64,000 nt of DNA from assembly GCA_965140395.1 (NCBI GenBank), contig OZ223207.1, positions 558,001-622,000 of the forward strand. Reading direction: 5' to 3'. This DNA comes from Parvibaculum sp002684405 (GTDB lineage: Bacteria > Pseudomonadota > Alphaproteobacteria > Parvibaculales > Parvibaculaceae). A program made the translations under genes and the position numbers. Below the pieces are notes generated by a model. It was not told where the DNA came from. It made no database searches and saw nothing but the letters and a program-made list of their open reading frames with translations. Below are positions 7,793 to 16,235 of this stretch, piece after piece. The first letter of the stretch is position 1; every line of letters starts with the position of its first letter.

Positions 7793-8742
7793 GGATTTGC
7801 GGCCAGTTTTGTGAGCTTCTCGTCATGGTCGGGGCAATCTTCCGGTTCGATCTGCACCGTCGCATGGGTCACGCCATAGCGCTCGGCGAGTCGCTCCTTG
7901 ATGGCGGTCAGGGCGTCGGCGGAGGATGCGCCGGGGGCGGGGACGGCATGCAGCGTAACGAGAACGCGGCCAGAGGCGAGCGACCAGGCATGGATGTGGT
8001 GCACATCGCTTACCGAGGGAATGCCGGCCGCAAGGTCTTCGGCCATGGCGCCGGTATCGAGCCCCTCCGGGGTACCTTCCATCAGGATATGTGCCGCGTC
8101 GCGCGTGACGGCGAATGCGCCGCGCAGGATCAGCACCGCCACGAAGACCGAGAGAATGGGGTCGATGGGGGTGAAGCCCGTATACATGATGACGACCGCG
8201 GCCACGATCGCGGCGACGGAGCCGAGCAGGTCGCCCAGCACATGGAGTGCCGCGCCGCGCATGTTCAGATTGCCTTCCCCGCCATGAAGCAGGGTGAAGG
8301 AGACGATGTTCACGAGAAGACCGATAATGGCGACGATGAGCATCGGTCCGGCAAGGATCGGCACGGGGTCGAAGATGCGCATGGCGGCTTCGGCGATGAT
8401 CCAGGCGGCCAGCGCGATCATCACCGCGCCGTTCAGGAAGGCGGCGAGGATTTCAGCGCGCATATAGCCGAAGGAGCGGGCGGTGTCCGCGGGGCGGCGG
8501 GCCAGGCGCACCGCAAGCCAGGCAAGCGCCAGCGCGCCGGTATCGGTCAGCATGTGACCCGCATCGGCGATGAGCGCCAGCGATCCGGATATCCAGCCGC
8601 CGGCCGCTTCGACGATCATGAAGCCGCCGGTGATCCACATGGCCCAGGCGATGCGGCGCTCATTCGTGCCGTCCGGCACATGCGAATGGCCGTGGCCGTG
8701 AGAATGACCATGACCGTGATCGTGCGAATGGCTGTGCGTCAT
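7762..8742 (-). CDS. cation diffusion facilitator (CDF) Zn2+/Cd2+/Co2+ exporter
   Basis: This 326-residue inner membrane antiporter is of the CzcD/ZitB (ZnT-like) branch. It has a histidine-rich N-terminal tail (about residues 3-21), six predicted helices, the HxxxD metal site ADAGHMLTDTGAL in helix 2 and HVLGDLLGSVAAI in helix 5, and a cytosolic C-terminal domain with HHIHAWSLASGR. The zinc-type ArsR repressor gene ends 5 bases upstream, forming an arsR-CDF operon. The metal is inferred to be zinc (or cadmium/cobalt) from the repressor's metal site. Its 3' end encodes a terminator hairpin. Confidence 0.93.
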   Translation of the reverse strand: MTHSHSHDHGHGHSHGHGHSHVPDGTNERRIAWAMWITGGFMIVEAAGGWISGSLALIADAGHMLTDTGALALAWLAVRLARRPADTARSFGYMRAEILAAFLNGAVMIALAAWIIAEAAMRIFDPVPILAGPMLIVAIIGLLVNIVSFTLLHGGEGNLNMRGAALHVLGDLLGSVAAIVAAVVIMYTGFTPIDPILSVFVAVLILRGAFAVTRDAAHILMEGTPEGLDTGAMAEDLAAGIPSVSDVHHIHAWSLASGRVLVTLHAVPAPGASSADALTAIKERLAERYGVTHATVQIEPEDCPDHDEKLTKLAANPRADTKGICS

Positions 8743-8747
8743 GGTTC

Positions 8748-9074
8748 TTACTCCGGCTCTTCGTTCACATGGGCGACCATGTCGCGAATGACGTGGGCCA
8801 CATGGGCGTCATGGATCGAATAGAAGATCTGCTTGCCGCGCCTGTCCGCGCTGACGAGGCGGGCGGCCCGAAGGAGTCGCAGATGATGGCTCACCAGCGA
8901 CAGGGAGAGGCCAAGACGGCCCGCGATATCGCCCACGGAACGCGGCTCGCCCAGTGTTTCCAGGACGATGCGCAAGCGGCTGGGGTCGCCCAGCAGGCGG
9001 AACATCTCGGCCAGTTCGATCGCCCGGTCGTCGTCCAGCGGGGGCAGGCTTTCGGTGTCGGGGCAGATCGCCAT
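8748..9074 (-). CDS. ArsR/SmtB-family zinc-sensing repressor
   Basis: This 108-residue winged-helix repressor has its recognition helix around SLSLVSHHLRLLRAARLV. The C-terminal alpha-5 helix carries the exact metal motif of zinc sensors such as CzrA and SmtB, D-x-H-x10-H-x2-E: Asp89, His91, His102 and Glu105. There is no CxC motif of arsenic or cadmium sensors. It precedes and almost touches the CDF exporter gene. A palindrome of SmtB type, TGAA-N6-TTCA, lies 13 bases upstream of its start, so it most likely represses itself and the exporter and releases DNA when zinc binds. Confidence 0.92.
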   Translation of the reverse strand: MAICPDTESLPPLDDDRAIELAEMFRLLGDPSRLRIVLETLGEPRSVGDIAGRLGLSLSLVSHHLRLLRAARLVSADRRGKQIFYSIHDAHVAHVIRDMVAHVNEEPE

Positions 9075-9086
9075 GTCTTGAACCTA

Positions 9087-9110
9087 ACACTTGAATATAT
9101 GTTCAAGTGT
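9087..9110. promoter_or_regulatory. ArsR/SmtB-type operator
   Basis: A perfect inverted repeat, ACACTTGAA-N6-TTCAAGTGT, contains the SmtB/CzrA core TGAA-N6-TTCA. It lies between the divergent zinc repressor gene (start 13 bases away) and purT (start 98 bases away). Binding by the adjacent repressor is inferred from the match of family and site. Confidence 0.85.
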
Positions 9111-9207
9111 AATCAGTTGGGGCGATCCGTCAAGCTCCGGCGGCGGGGAGTTCCGAACGTCTCGCGCCCATGCTAAAGCGCAGGAAACAGATGAGAGGGA
9201 ATCGCTC

Positions 9208-10407
9208 ATGCGTATCGGCACGCCGCTTTCGCCTTCGGCTACCCGCGTCATGCTTCTGGGCTCGGGAGAGCTGGGCAAGGAAGTCGCCATCGAACTTCAG
9301 CGTTACGGGGCGGAAGTAATCGCCGTGGACCGCTATGAAAACGCGCCGGCCATGCAGGTCGCGCATCGCTCTCATGTGATCGCGATGACGGATGGCGCTG
9401 CGCTGAAGGCGCTTGTCGAAAAGGAGCGTCCTCATCTGATCGTGCCGGAGATCGAGGCGATTGCGACCGACATGCTGGCCGAGATCGAGGCGGAGGGGCT
9501 TGCGGAGGTCATTCCCACGGCGCGAGCGACGCAGCTCACCATGAACCGGGAAGGCATTCGCCGTCTCGCTGCGGAAGAGCTGGGGCTCGCGACCTCGCCT
9601 TACGCTTTTGCCTCCAATGCGGATGAATTGCGTGCGGCGATCGAGGGCGGTATCGGGTTCCCGTGTTTCGTGAAGCCGGTCATGTCGTCCTCGGGCAAGG
9701 GGCAGAGCCTGCTCAAGGGGCCCGGCGACATCGAGCCGGCATGGGAGAAGGCGATGCAGGGCGGGCGCGTGGAAGCACCGCGCGTCATCGTGGAGGGGCT
9801 CGTCGATTTCGATTTCGAGATCACGCTGCTTACCGTTCGGGCGGTCGGCGCTGCGGGCGAGGTCGAGACGTCTTTCTGTGCGCCGGTCGGCCATCGTCAG
9901 GTAAACGGGGATTATGTGGAAAGCTGGCAGCCCCAGGCGATGAGCGAGGCGGCGGCGAAATCGGCCCGCGATATTGCCGGACGTGTCACCACCGCGCTGG
10001 GCGGGCGGGGCATTTTCGGTGTCGAATTGTTCGTGAAGGGGGACAAGGTCTGGTTCTCCGAGGTGAGCCCGCGCCCGCACGATACCGGGCTGGTGACGCT
10101 GGCCACCCAGTATCAGAGCGAGTTCGCGCTCCATGCGCGCGCCATTCTCGGTCTGCCGGTGTCGGCGGAGACGATTTCGCCCGGTGCCAGCGCCGTGATC
10201 TATGGCGGCATGGATGAGAAAGGCATTGCCTTCGCCGATCTCGACAAGGCCCTCACTGTACCTCACTCAGAGGTTCGGCTTTTCGGCAAGCCGGAAGCCT
10301 ATGAGCGCCGCCGGATGGGCGTTGCGTTGGCCAGGGGACAGGACACAGATGAGGCCCGGAAGCGGGCGCAACAGGCCGCCGACGCGGTTTCCCCTGTAAA
10401 ACCCTAG
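9208..10407 (+). CDS. purT: formate-dependent phosphoribosylglycinamide formyltransferase
   Basis: PurT makes formyl-GAR from GAR, formate and ATP in purine synthesis, the folate-independent alternative to PurN. The 399-residue length fits the family (E. coli about 392). The N-terminal domain carries MLLGSGELGKEVAIELQRYG, and the ATP-grasp core follows with KPVMSSSGKGQS, the FDFEIT strand and the Mg-binding FGVELF and SEVSPRPHDTG. An earlier in-frame ATG lies inside the ArsR operator, so the ATG at 9208, preceded by GAGAGGGA, is preferred. It is divergent from the zinc repressor gene. Confidence 0.96.
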   Translation: MRIGTPLSPSATRVMLLGSGELGKEVAIELQRYGAEVIAVDRYENAPAMQVAHRSHVIAMTDGAALKALVEKERPHLIVPEIEAIATDMLAEIEAEGLAEVIPTARATQLTMNREGIRRLAAEELGLATSPYAFASNADELRAAIEGGIGFPCFVKPVMSSSGKGQSLLKGPGDIEPAWEKAMQGGRVEAPRVIVEGLVDFDFEITLLTVRAVGAAGEVETSFCAPVGHRQVNGDYVESWQPQAMSEAAAKSARDIAGRVTTALGGRGIFGVELFVKGDKVWFSEVSPRPHDTGLVTLATQYQSEFALHARAILGLPVSAETISPGASAVIYGGMDEKGIAFADLDKALTVPHSEVRLFGKPEAYERRRMGVALARGQDTDEARKRAQQAADAVSPVKP

Positions 10408-10524
10408 CTCAACCAATAGGTTAACTCTTCTGCAAATCCGCATAGGCTTTTTTGCAAACCGCTCTTTATATTGCTGAAACGCAAGAGTAGCTTTGCTCCA
10501 AAGCAAATGTGGAGCCGACAGGCC

Positions 10525-11487
10525 ATGAACTGGGACGATCTGCGTTTCTTTCTCGCCGTCGCAGCGGCAGGCAGCCTTTCCGGCGCGGCCCAGCAACTGG
10601 GCGTGAACACGACTACGGTGCTGCGCCGCGTGGCGTCGCTGGAAGACGACCTCAATGCCCGCCTGTTCGAGCGCGAGCGCACGGGGTACCGGCTGACGCC
10701 TGCGGGCGAAAAGCTGGCCGAAGCGCTGGAGCCGGTGGACCGGCGGTTGGCGGCATTGCCGCGTGATTTCGAGGCGAACCGCCAAGGATCCAGCGGCGAG
10801 GGGACCGTCCGGCTCGCCGCGGGCGAGGTGCTGGCGGCGGAGCTTCTCGCGCCCGCCTTCGGCGAATTCCGCCGTTCCCATCCCGGTATCGAAATCGAGG
10901 TTGTGGGCGATCCGAGGCTGGCGATGGCCGGATCGGCGCCGCGCGTCGGCAATCCGTTGAAGGATGTGGACGTGGCCCTCAGGCTTGCCCGGCCGACCCA
11001 GGGCGACATGCTGATGCGCAAGGCGGGGGAGCTTTCCTACGGTCTTTATGCCTCGCAGGGCTATCTGGACGCGCATGGCTGGCCTACGCAAATGGGCGAT
11101 ATGGGCGGGCATGAGCTGATCGGCTTTCCGCGCGCGGAACTGCCGCTGGGACCGGTCTGGTGGCTGTCGCGTGCGGAAAAGACGGCAAGCGTCGTGTTGC
11201 GTGCGAGTAGCGTGGCGGTCCGTGCGGAAGCGGCGCGGCAGGGGGCGGGGCTTGCCGCTCTGCCCTGCGTCAGTGCCGACCGGGACGAGCGCCTGACCCG
11301 TGTTTTCGGACCGGATGCGCTCGGCCATCTGGAAATCTGGCTGATGACGCGAAACGACCTCGCGCAACTCGCTCATGTGCGTGCGGTTATGGAGTTTCTG
11401 ATCGAGACGCTTAAAAATGCGCGCGGCGCATTGGAGGGACAGTCGGTCAAGGTGGTGGAGCTGGAGGGGGCGGTTCGTCCACGCTGA
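10525..11487 (+). CDS. LysR-family transcriptional regulator
   Basis: This 320-residue LysR-type regulator has an N-terminal winged helix-turn-helix (MNWDDLRFFLAVAAAGSLSG to RTGYRLTPAGEKL, residues 1-70). An effector domain follows that is somewhat divergent from the standard periplasmic-binding fold. In-frame codons upstream of the chosen ATG add only an unconserved basic tail. LysR regulators usually act on a neighbouring divergent gene, but here the upstream purT is co-directional and the downstream leuA is 355 bases away, so the target is not apparent. A role at leuA is possible but unsupported by a visible T-N11-A site. Confidence 0.85.
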   Translation: MNWDDLRFFLAVAAAGSLSGAAQQLGVNTTTVLRRVASLEDDLNARLFERERTGYRLTPAGEKLAEALEPVDRRLAALPRDFEANRQGSSGEGTVRLAAGEVLAAELLAPAFGEFRRSHPGIEIEVVGDPRLAMAGSAPRVGNPLKDVDVALRLARPTQGDMLMRKAGELSYGLYASQGYLDAHGWPTQMGDMGGHELIGFPRAELPLGPVWWLSRAEKTASVVLRASSVAVRAEAARQGAGLAALPCVSADRDERLTRVFGPDALGHLEIWLMTRNDLAQLAHVRAVMEFLIETLKNARGALEGQSVKVVELEGAVRPR

Positions 11488-11842
11488 CGTCAAGCCCTTG
11501 AAAAAGCGTTCAAAACGGCGCTCACCATTGATATTGCGGGCTGTTTCAGCGTAAAAACAAGGCTCGGGTCGGTGCCGGAATCAATTGTTTCTTGTTTAGC
11601 GGGAATTAGTCGGTTGGCGCTAGGCTGACTCACCGAAATGGCGCTGGCGCTGCCTCAGTTTTGTCTCAAAACCGGCACAAACTGCGGGCTCATGGGGGTT
11701 ATCTCCTGAAACCTTCTGCGAGCGGGAAACCCTCCGCACATATCCGTGCGGGGACCCCCGAGCTGCCGCGGGCGTAACGGGCAGGCCGTCAGGCTGACAA
11801 CATGGCGCCGGCAGGGAAGGCCGCAGAAAGGACCCGGGAGAA
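11488..11842 (+). other. long leuA upstream region with a candidate attenuator
   Basis: This 355-base gap holds no recognisable gene. A 23-codon reading frame (11638-11709: M-A-L-A-L-P-Q-F-C-L-K-T-G-T-N-C-G-L-M-G-V-I-S) has four Leu codons. It is followed by two overlapping, mutually exclusive hairpins: a weak one at 11718-11737 and an 8-bp one at 11732-11753 (CCGCAC / GTGCGG core). This resembles a leader-peptide attenuator, but there is no good ribosome site before the frame and no T-run after the hairpin. The call is tentative. Confidence 0.3.
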
Positions 11843-13447
11843 ATGGGTAACCGGACGGAAGACATGGCAGACAAGAACACCGGTTCGGCGGATAGCAACC
11901 GTGTACTGATTTTCGACACCACGCTGCGCGACGGAGAACAGTCTCCCGGCGCGTCGATGACGCTTGACGAGAAACTCCAGATCGCCGAGCTGCTCGACGA
12001 TATGGGCGTGGATGTCATCGAGGCAGGGTTTCCCATCGCCTCCAACGGCGATTTCGAATCCGTGCGCGAAGTTGCCCGCGTCGTGAAGAATGCCGTCGTT
12101 TGCGGTCTGGCGCGCGCGGGCGTGAAGGATATCGAGCGCGCGGCGGATGCGCTGCGCGGCGCGAAGCGTGGCCGCATCCACACCTTCCTTTCCACCAGCC
12201 CCGTCCATATGAAGCACAAGCTGCAGATGGAGCCGGAACAGGTGCTGGAGGCGGTGGTCTCCAGCGTCACCCATGCGCGCAATCTGGTGGACAATGTCGA
12301 GTGGTCGCCCGAAGACGCGACGCGCACCGACCATGATTTCCTCTGCCGCTGTGTCGAGGCCGCCATCAAGGCCGGCGCGACCACGATCAATATTCCCGAC
12401 ACGGTCGGTTATTCGGTGCCTGCGGAATATGGCGCGCTGATCGCCATGCTGCGCGAACGCGTGCCGAATATCGATCGGGCCGTGATCTCTACCCATTGCC
12501 ATAACGATCTGGGTCTGGCGGTAGCCAATTCGCTGTCGGGCGTTGCCAATGGCGCGCGGCAGGTGGAGTGCACCATCAACGGTATCGGCGAGCGCGCAGG
12601 CAATGCGGCTCTGGAAGAGATCGTGATGGCGCTCAAGGTGCGTCAGGACGCGATGCCTTATGAAACCGGCATCGACACGACGATGATCGCGCGGGCTTCC
12701 CGGCTCGTGGCGGCGGTTACCGCGTTCCCGGTCCAGTACAACAAGGCCATTGTGGGTCAGAATGCCTTCGCGCATGAAAGCGGCATTCATCAGGATGGCA
12801 TGCTGAAGAACAATCAGACCTATGAAATCATGACGCCGGAAAGCGTCGGCATCACGAAATCGTCTCTGGTCATGGGTAAGCATTCCGGCCGTCACGCGTT
12901 TCGCGAGAAGCTCAGGGAACTGGGTTACGAACTGGGTCAGAATGCGATGGAGGACGCCTTTACGCGCTTCAAGGATCTGGCCGACAAGAAGAAGTTCGTT
13001 TTCGACGACGACATCATCGCGCTGGTCGACGACGAGGTGGCGCGCGGCAGCGAAAAGATCCGTTTCGTCTCGCTGCGCGTGATTGCCGGATCGACAGGGC
13101 CGCAGGAAGCGACATTGGAACTCGATGTCGAGGGAACGCGCAAATCGGTGACGGCGACAGGCTCGGGGCCGGTGGATGCGACCTTCAACGCGATCAAGGA
13201 ACTGGTGCCGCATGATGCGAGCCTGCAGCTCTATCAGGTCCATGCCGTGACCGAGGGAACGGATGCGCAGGCGGAAGTGAGCGTGCGGCTGGAGGAAGCC
13301 GGCAAGACGGTGACGGGCCGCGGTGCCGACACCGATACGCTGGTCGCCTCGGCGAGGGCTTATGTCAGCGCCCTGAACAAATTGCTGGTCAAGCGCCAGC
13401 GCCACGCGCCCGGTGCGGAACGGGCGGCCTCGGCTGCGTCGGAATAG
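11843..13447 (+). CDS. leuA: 2-isopropylmalate synthase
   Basis: LeuA condenses acetyl-CoA with 2-oxoisovalerate, the committed step of leucine synthesis, using the valine precursor made by the ilv enzymes at the left of the window. The 534-residue product has the TIM-barrel DRE-TIM start FDTTLRDGEQSPGASM, the metal histidines in STHCHNDLGLAVANS, the NGIGERAGNAALEE motif, and the C-terminal LeuA dimer domain that binds leucine for feedback inhibition. Two ATGs are plausible. The first has CGGGAG 5 bases upstream; the second, 21 bases later, also has a GGAAG. A 355-base leader precedes it. Confidence 0.95.
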   Translation: MGNRTEDMADKNTGSADSNRVLIFDTTLRDGEQSPGASMTLDEKLQIAELLDDMGVDVIEAGFPIASNGDFESVREVARVVKNAVVCGLARAGVKDIERAADALRGAKRGRIHTFLSTSPVHMKHKLQMEPEQVLEAVVSSVTHARNLVDNVEWSPEDATRTDHDFLCRCVEAAIKAGATTINIPDTVGYSVPAEYGALIAMLRERVPNIDRAVISTHCHNDLGLAVANSLSGVANGARQVECTINGIGERAGNAALEEIVMALKVRQDAMPYETGIDTTMIARASRLVAAVTAFPVQYNKAIVGQNAFAHESGIHQDGMLKNNQTYEIMTPESVGITKSSLVMGKHSGRHAFREKLRELGYELGQNAMEDAFTRFKDLADKKKFVFDDDIIALVDDEVARGSEKIRFVSLRVIAGSTGPQEATLELDVEGTRKSVTATGSGPVDATFNAIKELVPHDASLQLYQVHAVTEGTDAQAEVSVRLEEAGKTVTGRGADTDTLVASARAYVSALNKLLVKRQRHAPGAERAASAASE

Positions 13448-13590
13448 CGGCAGGGGCGGAGCGAGGGGTGCGCCGGAGTGAGTGCGCACGAACGAAACAC
13501 GGCCATGACACATGGCGAATTTGAACTTGAGTTGATGCGAAGGCCGGAGCGGCCGGACGTCAACGCTTTGTCGAAGGAAAAAGAAAGCAC

Positions 13591-14631
13591 ATGATTTCCG
13601 GTCTGCTCGGCATGTTCTCCGCCGATATGGCGATCGATCTGGGCACAGCGAATACGCTGGTCTATGTGAAGGGGCGCGGCATCGTGCTCAATGAGCCATC
13701 GGTCGTCGCAATCGTTGAAAAGGGCGGGAAGAAGCAGGTGCTTGCCGTCGGCGAGGAGGCCAAGATGATGCTCGGCCGTACGCCGGGCAACATCCAGGCG
13801 ATCCGTCCGATGCGTGACGGCGTGATTGCCGACTTCGAAATCGCGGAGGAAATGATCAAGCATTTCATCCGCAAGGTTCACAACCGGCGCACTTTCGCCA
13901 ATCCGCAGATCATCGTCTGCGTGCCGTCGGGTTCGACGGCTGTGGAACGCCGGGCCATTCAGGAATCGGCTCTGTCGGCCGGTGCCCGTCGCGTCTATCT
14001 CATCGAGGAACCGATGGCGGCTGCTATCGGCGCCGGTCTGCCCGTGACCGAGCCGACGGGCTCCATGGTTGTCGATATCGGTGGCGGCACGACGGAAGTC
14101 GCCGTGCTCTCGCTCAACGGTATCGTTTATGCGCGCTCGGTGCGCGTGGGCGGCGACAAGATGGACGAGGCGATCATCGCCTATATCCGCCGCAACCATA
14201 ACCTGCTGGTGGGTGAGGCGAGTGCCGAACGCATCAAGAAGGAAGTGGGCTCCGCCGCCATGCCGCAGGATGGCGAGGGTATGACGCTCGAAATCAAGGG
14301 CCGCGATCTGATGAACGGCGTGCCGAAGGAAATCCGTATCGGGCAGCGCCAGATCGCGGAAAGTCTGGCTGAGCCCGTGGGCGCCATCGTGGAGGCCGTG
14401 AAGGTGGCGCTGGAAGCCACGCCGCCGGAGCTTGCCGCCGACATCGTGGACAAGGGCATCGTGCTGACGGGTGGTGGCGCGCTCCTTGCTAATCTCGATC
14501 AGGTGCTTCGCGACGAAACGGGTCTGCCCGTGTCGATAGCCGACGATGCGCTTTCCTGCGTTGCGCTGGGAACCGGCAAGGCGCTGGAGCATATCCGGAC
14601 GATGAAGCACGTTCTGTCGTCCGTTTACTAA
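13591..14631 (+). CDS. mreB: rod shape-determining protein MreB
   Basis: MreB is the bacterial actin that polymerises under the inner membrane and guides lateral wall synthesis. The 346-residue protein has the amphipathic N-terminus MISGLLGMFSADMAIDLGTANT with the phosphate-1 motif, the central VVDIGGGTTEVAVLS phosphate-2 motif, and the TGGGALL adenosine motif, all at standard spacing. It is the first gene of the canonical order mreB-mreC-mreD-mrdA-rodA, all on the plus strand. A 143-base gap after leuA gives room for its own promoter, and an AAGGAAAA ribosome site precedes the start. Confidence 0.98.
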   Translation: MISGLLGMFSADMAIDLGTANTLVYVKGRGIVLNEPSVVAIVEKGGKKQVLAVGEEAKMMLGRTPGNIQAIRPMRDGVIADFEIAEEMIKHFIRKVHNRRTFANPQIIVCVPSGSTAVERRAIQESALSAGARRVYLIEEPMAAAIGAGLPVTEPTGSMVVDIGGGTTEVAVLSLNGIVYARSVRVGGDKMDEAIIAYIRRNHNLLVGEASAERIKKEVGSAAMPQDGEGMTLEIKGRDLMNGVPKEIRIGQRQIAESLAEPVGAIVEAVKVALEATPPELAADIVDKGIVLTGGGALLANLDQVLRDETGLPVSIADDALSCVALGTGKALEHIRTMKHVLSSVY

Positions 14632-14752
14632 AGGATGCGGCGCCTCGCCATGAGCGCGTCAGGTCCTCGCTGGGTTTGGTGTTTCTTGTATCGGGACGCG
14701 GGGAGCGTTCCGTTTCGGGGCGGGGTATGGTGCCAGGGGGCAGGCAGGCGTA

Positions 14753-15685
14753 ATGGATCCGAACCGGACATCGCAGCCTTTTCGTGAGTTTTCGCACAGG
14801 CTGTCCCTGATCTTCATGATCACGCTGGCGGCGGCGCTGCTGTTGCTGGGCCGGGCGGAAACCTATGTTTTCGACCGGGCGCGCCAGACGGTGACGGATA
14901 TTGCCGCGCCGCTGCTGGAGGTCGCCTCGCGACCTGTCGCTGCAACGCGGCGGCTGATCCAGCGCACCGATGAATATGCCTATGTTTTCGATGAGAACGA
15001 GCGGTTGCGCGCAGAGAACCAGCGCCTTCAGGCGTGGCGCGAAAAGGCGCTCAAGCTGGAGGCGCGGCTGGCCCGTTACGAGGCGCTCCTGAACGTCCAG
15101 GTCGATCCCAGCATCAAATATGTGAGCGGGCGCGTCGTCAGCGACAATGGCGGCCCCTTCGTCGATACCGTGCTCGTCAATGTGGGCGGGGACCAAGGCG
15201 CGGAGAGCGGCCAGGCGGTGATCGACGGGAACGGCCTTGTGGGGCGCGTCGTGTCGACCGGGCCTCATGCGAGCCGCGTCCTGCTGCTTACCGACCTCAA
15301 CAGCCGTGTGCCGGTGGCCATCGAGCCGTCGCATTACAAGGCGGTGTTGGCGGGCGATAATACCAAGTGGCCGAAGCTTGAATATCTTGCTGTGAGCGGC
15401 GCGGTGGCGCCGGGAGACCGCGTGGTGACGTCGGGCGATGGCGGCCTTATGCCGGCGGGGTTGCCGGTGGGGGTGGTCATCCAGACCAATGATGGCGATC
15501 TGCGCGTTCAGATGTTCTCCGATCGCGACAGGCTCGATTTCGTGCGGGTGCTTCAGTATCAGTTCCCCGGCAAGGTGAAGCGGCAGGACCCGCCGGAGGG
15601 CTTGAAGGACCAGCCCGAGCCGGTTGCGAGTGCCGCGGCATCGGGGAGCAGCACGCCGGGCAGCAATAACGGGCAGGGAGAATAG
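14753..15685 (+). CDS. mreC: rod shape-determining protein MreC
   Basis: MreC is a bitopic periplasmic protein that links MreB to PBP2 and RodA and activates wall elongation. The 310-residue product has one N-terminal membrane helix (about residues 20-37), a coiled coil rich in heptads (ENERLRAENQRLQAWR region, about residues 78-115), and two beta-barrel domains with the conserved GRVVSTGPHASRVLLLTD. The C-terminal tail (about residues 285-310) is Ser/Gly/Asn-rich and probably disordered. A 121-base gap separates it from mreB. mreD begins 4 bases after its stop. Confidence 0.95.
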   Translation: MDPNRTSQPFREFSHRLSLIFMITLAAALLLLGRAETYVFDRARQTVTDIAAPLLEVASRPVAATRRLIQRTDEYAYVFDENERLRAENQRLQAWREKALKLEARLARYEALLNVQVDPSIKYVSGRVVSDNGGPFVDTVLVNVGGDQGAESGQAVIDGNGLVGRVVSTGPHASRVLLLTDLNSRVPVAIEPSHYKAVLAGDNTKWPKLEYLAVSGAVAPGDRVVTSGDGGLMPAGLPVGVVIQTNDGDLRVQMFSDRDRLDFVRVLQYQFPGKVKRQDPPEGLKDQPEPVASAAASGSSTPGSNNGQGE

Positions 15686-15689
15686 GGCG

Positions 15690-16223
15690 ATGGTACGGCT
15701 CGACCCCTATACGCCGACACCGGCCGCCCGCGCGGGCCGCATCGTAATGACGGTGGTGCCTTTCGCCGTGGCGCTGGTGCTCGTCTTCCTCTCTTTCCTG
15801 CCGGTCGGGCGCATATTCGGATCGTCCGTCATGCCGGCGTTCGCCTTTATCGCGATCTATTACTGGGCCGTAGCGCGGCCGGAGCTTCTGCCGCCCATGG
15901 CGGTTTTTGCGATCGGACTGATTTTCGATCTTCTGTCCGCCGGACCGATCGGGCTTTGGGCGTTCGTCTATCTGCTGGCCTATGGGCTGACCGTGACGCA
16001 GCGTTTTTTCCTCATCAACGCGCCGTTCTCGGTTTTCTGGACCGGATTCGGCGTGGTGGCGGGCATTTCGGGACTGGTGGCCTGGGCGGCGGCGTCGCTC
16101 TTCTTCGGGCAGGCGCTCGCCATTGGTCCTATACTCCGGCACATGGGTATGACGGTTGCGTTGTTTCCGCTCGTTGCCGTTTTGCTGACGCGCATTCAGG
16201 CGCGCGTCCTGCCCGGAACGTGA
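15690..16223 (+). CDS. mreD: rod shape-determining protein MreD
   Basis: MreD is a small polytopic inner membrane protein of the elongasome. The 177-residue product has five or six hydrophobic segments and the conserved family segment FDLLSAGPIGLWAFVYLLAYGL. The ATG is chosen because it follows GGGAGAATAGGGCG and lies 4 bases after the mreC stop. Earlier in-frame codons overlap mreC and encode basic residues unlike the family. PBP2 begins 12 bases downstream, consistent with one transcript. Confidence 0.92.
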   Translation: MVRLDPYTPTPAARAGRIVMTVVPFAVALVLVFLSFLPVGRIFGSSVMPAFAFIAIYYWAVARPELLPPMAVFAIGLIFDLLSAGPIGLWAFVYLLAYGLTVTQRFFLINAPFSVFWTGFGVVAGISGLVAWAAASLFFGQALAIGPILRHMGMTVALFPLVAVLLTRIQARVLPGT

Positions 16224-16235
16224 GGAGGGCGATCC

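Noticed and set aside
13448..13590. GTGCGC ... TGCGCAC hairpin between leuA and mreB as a terminator
   Set aside because: The stem is short and there is no T-tract on either strand.
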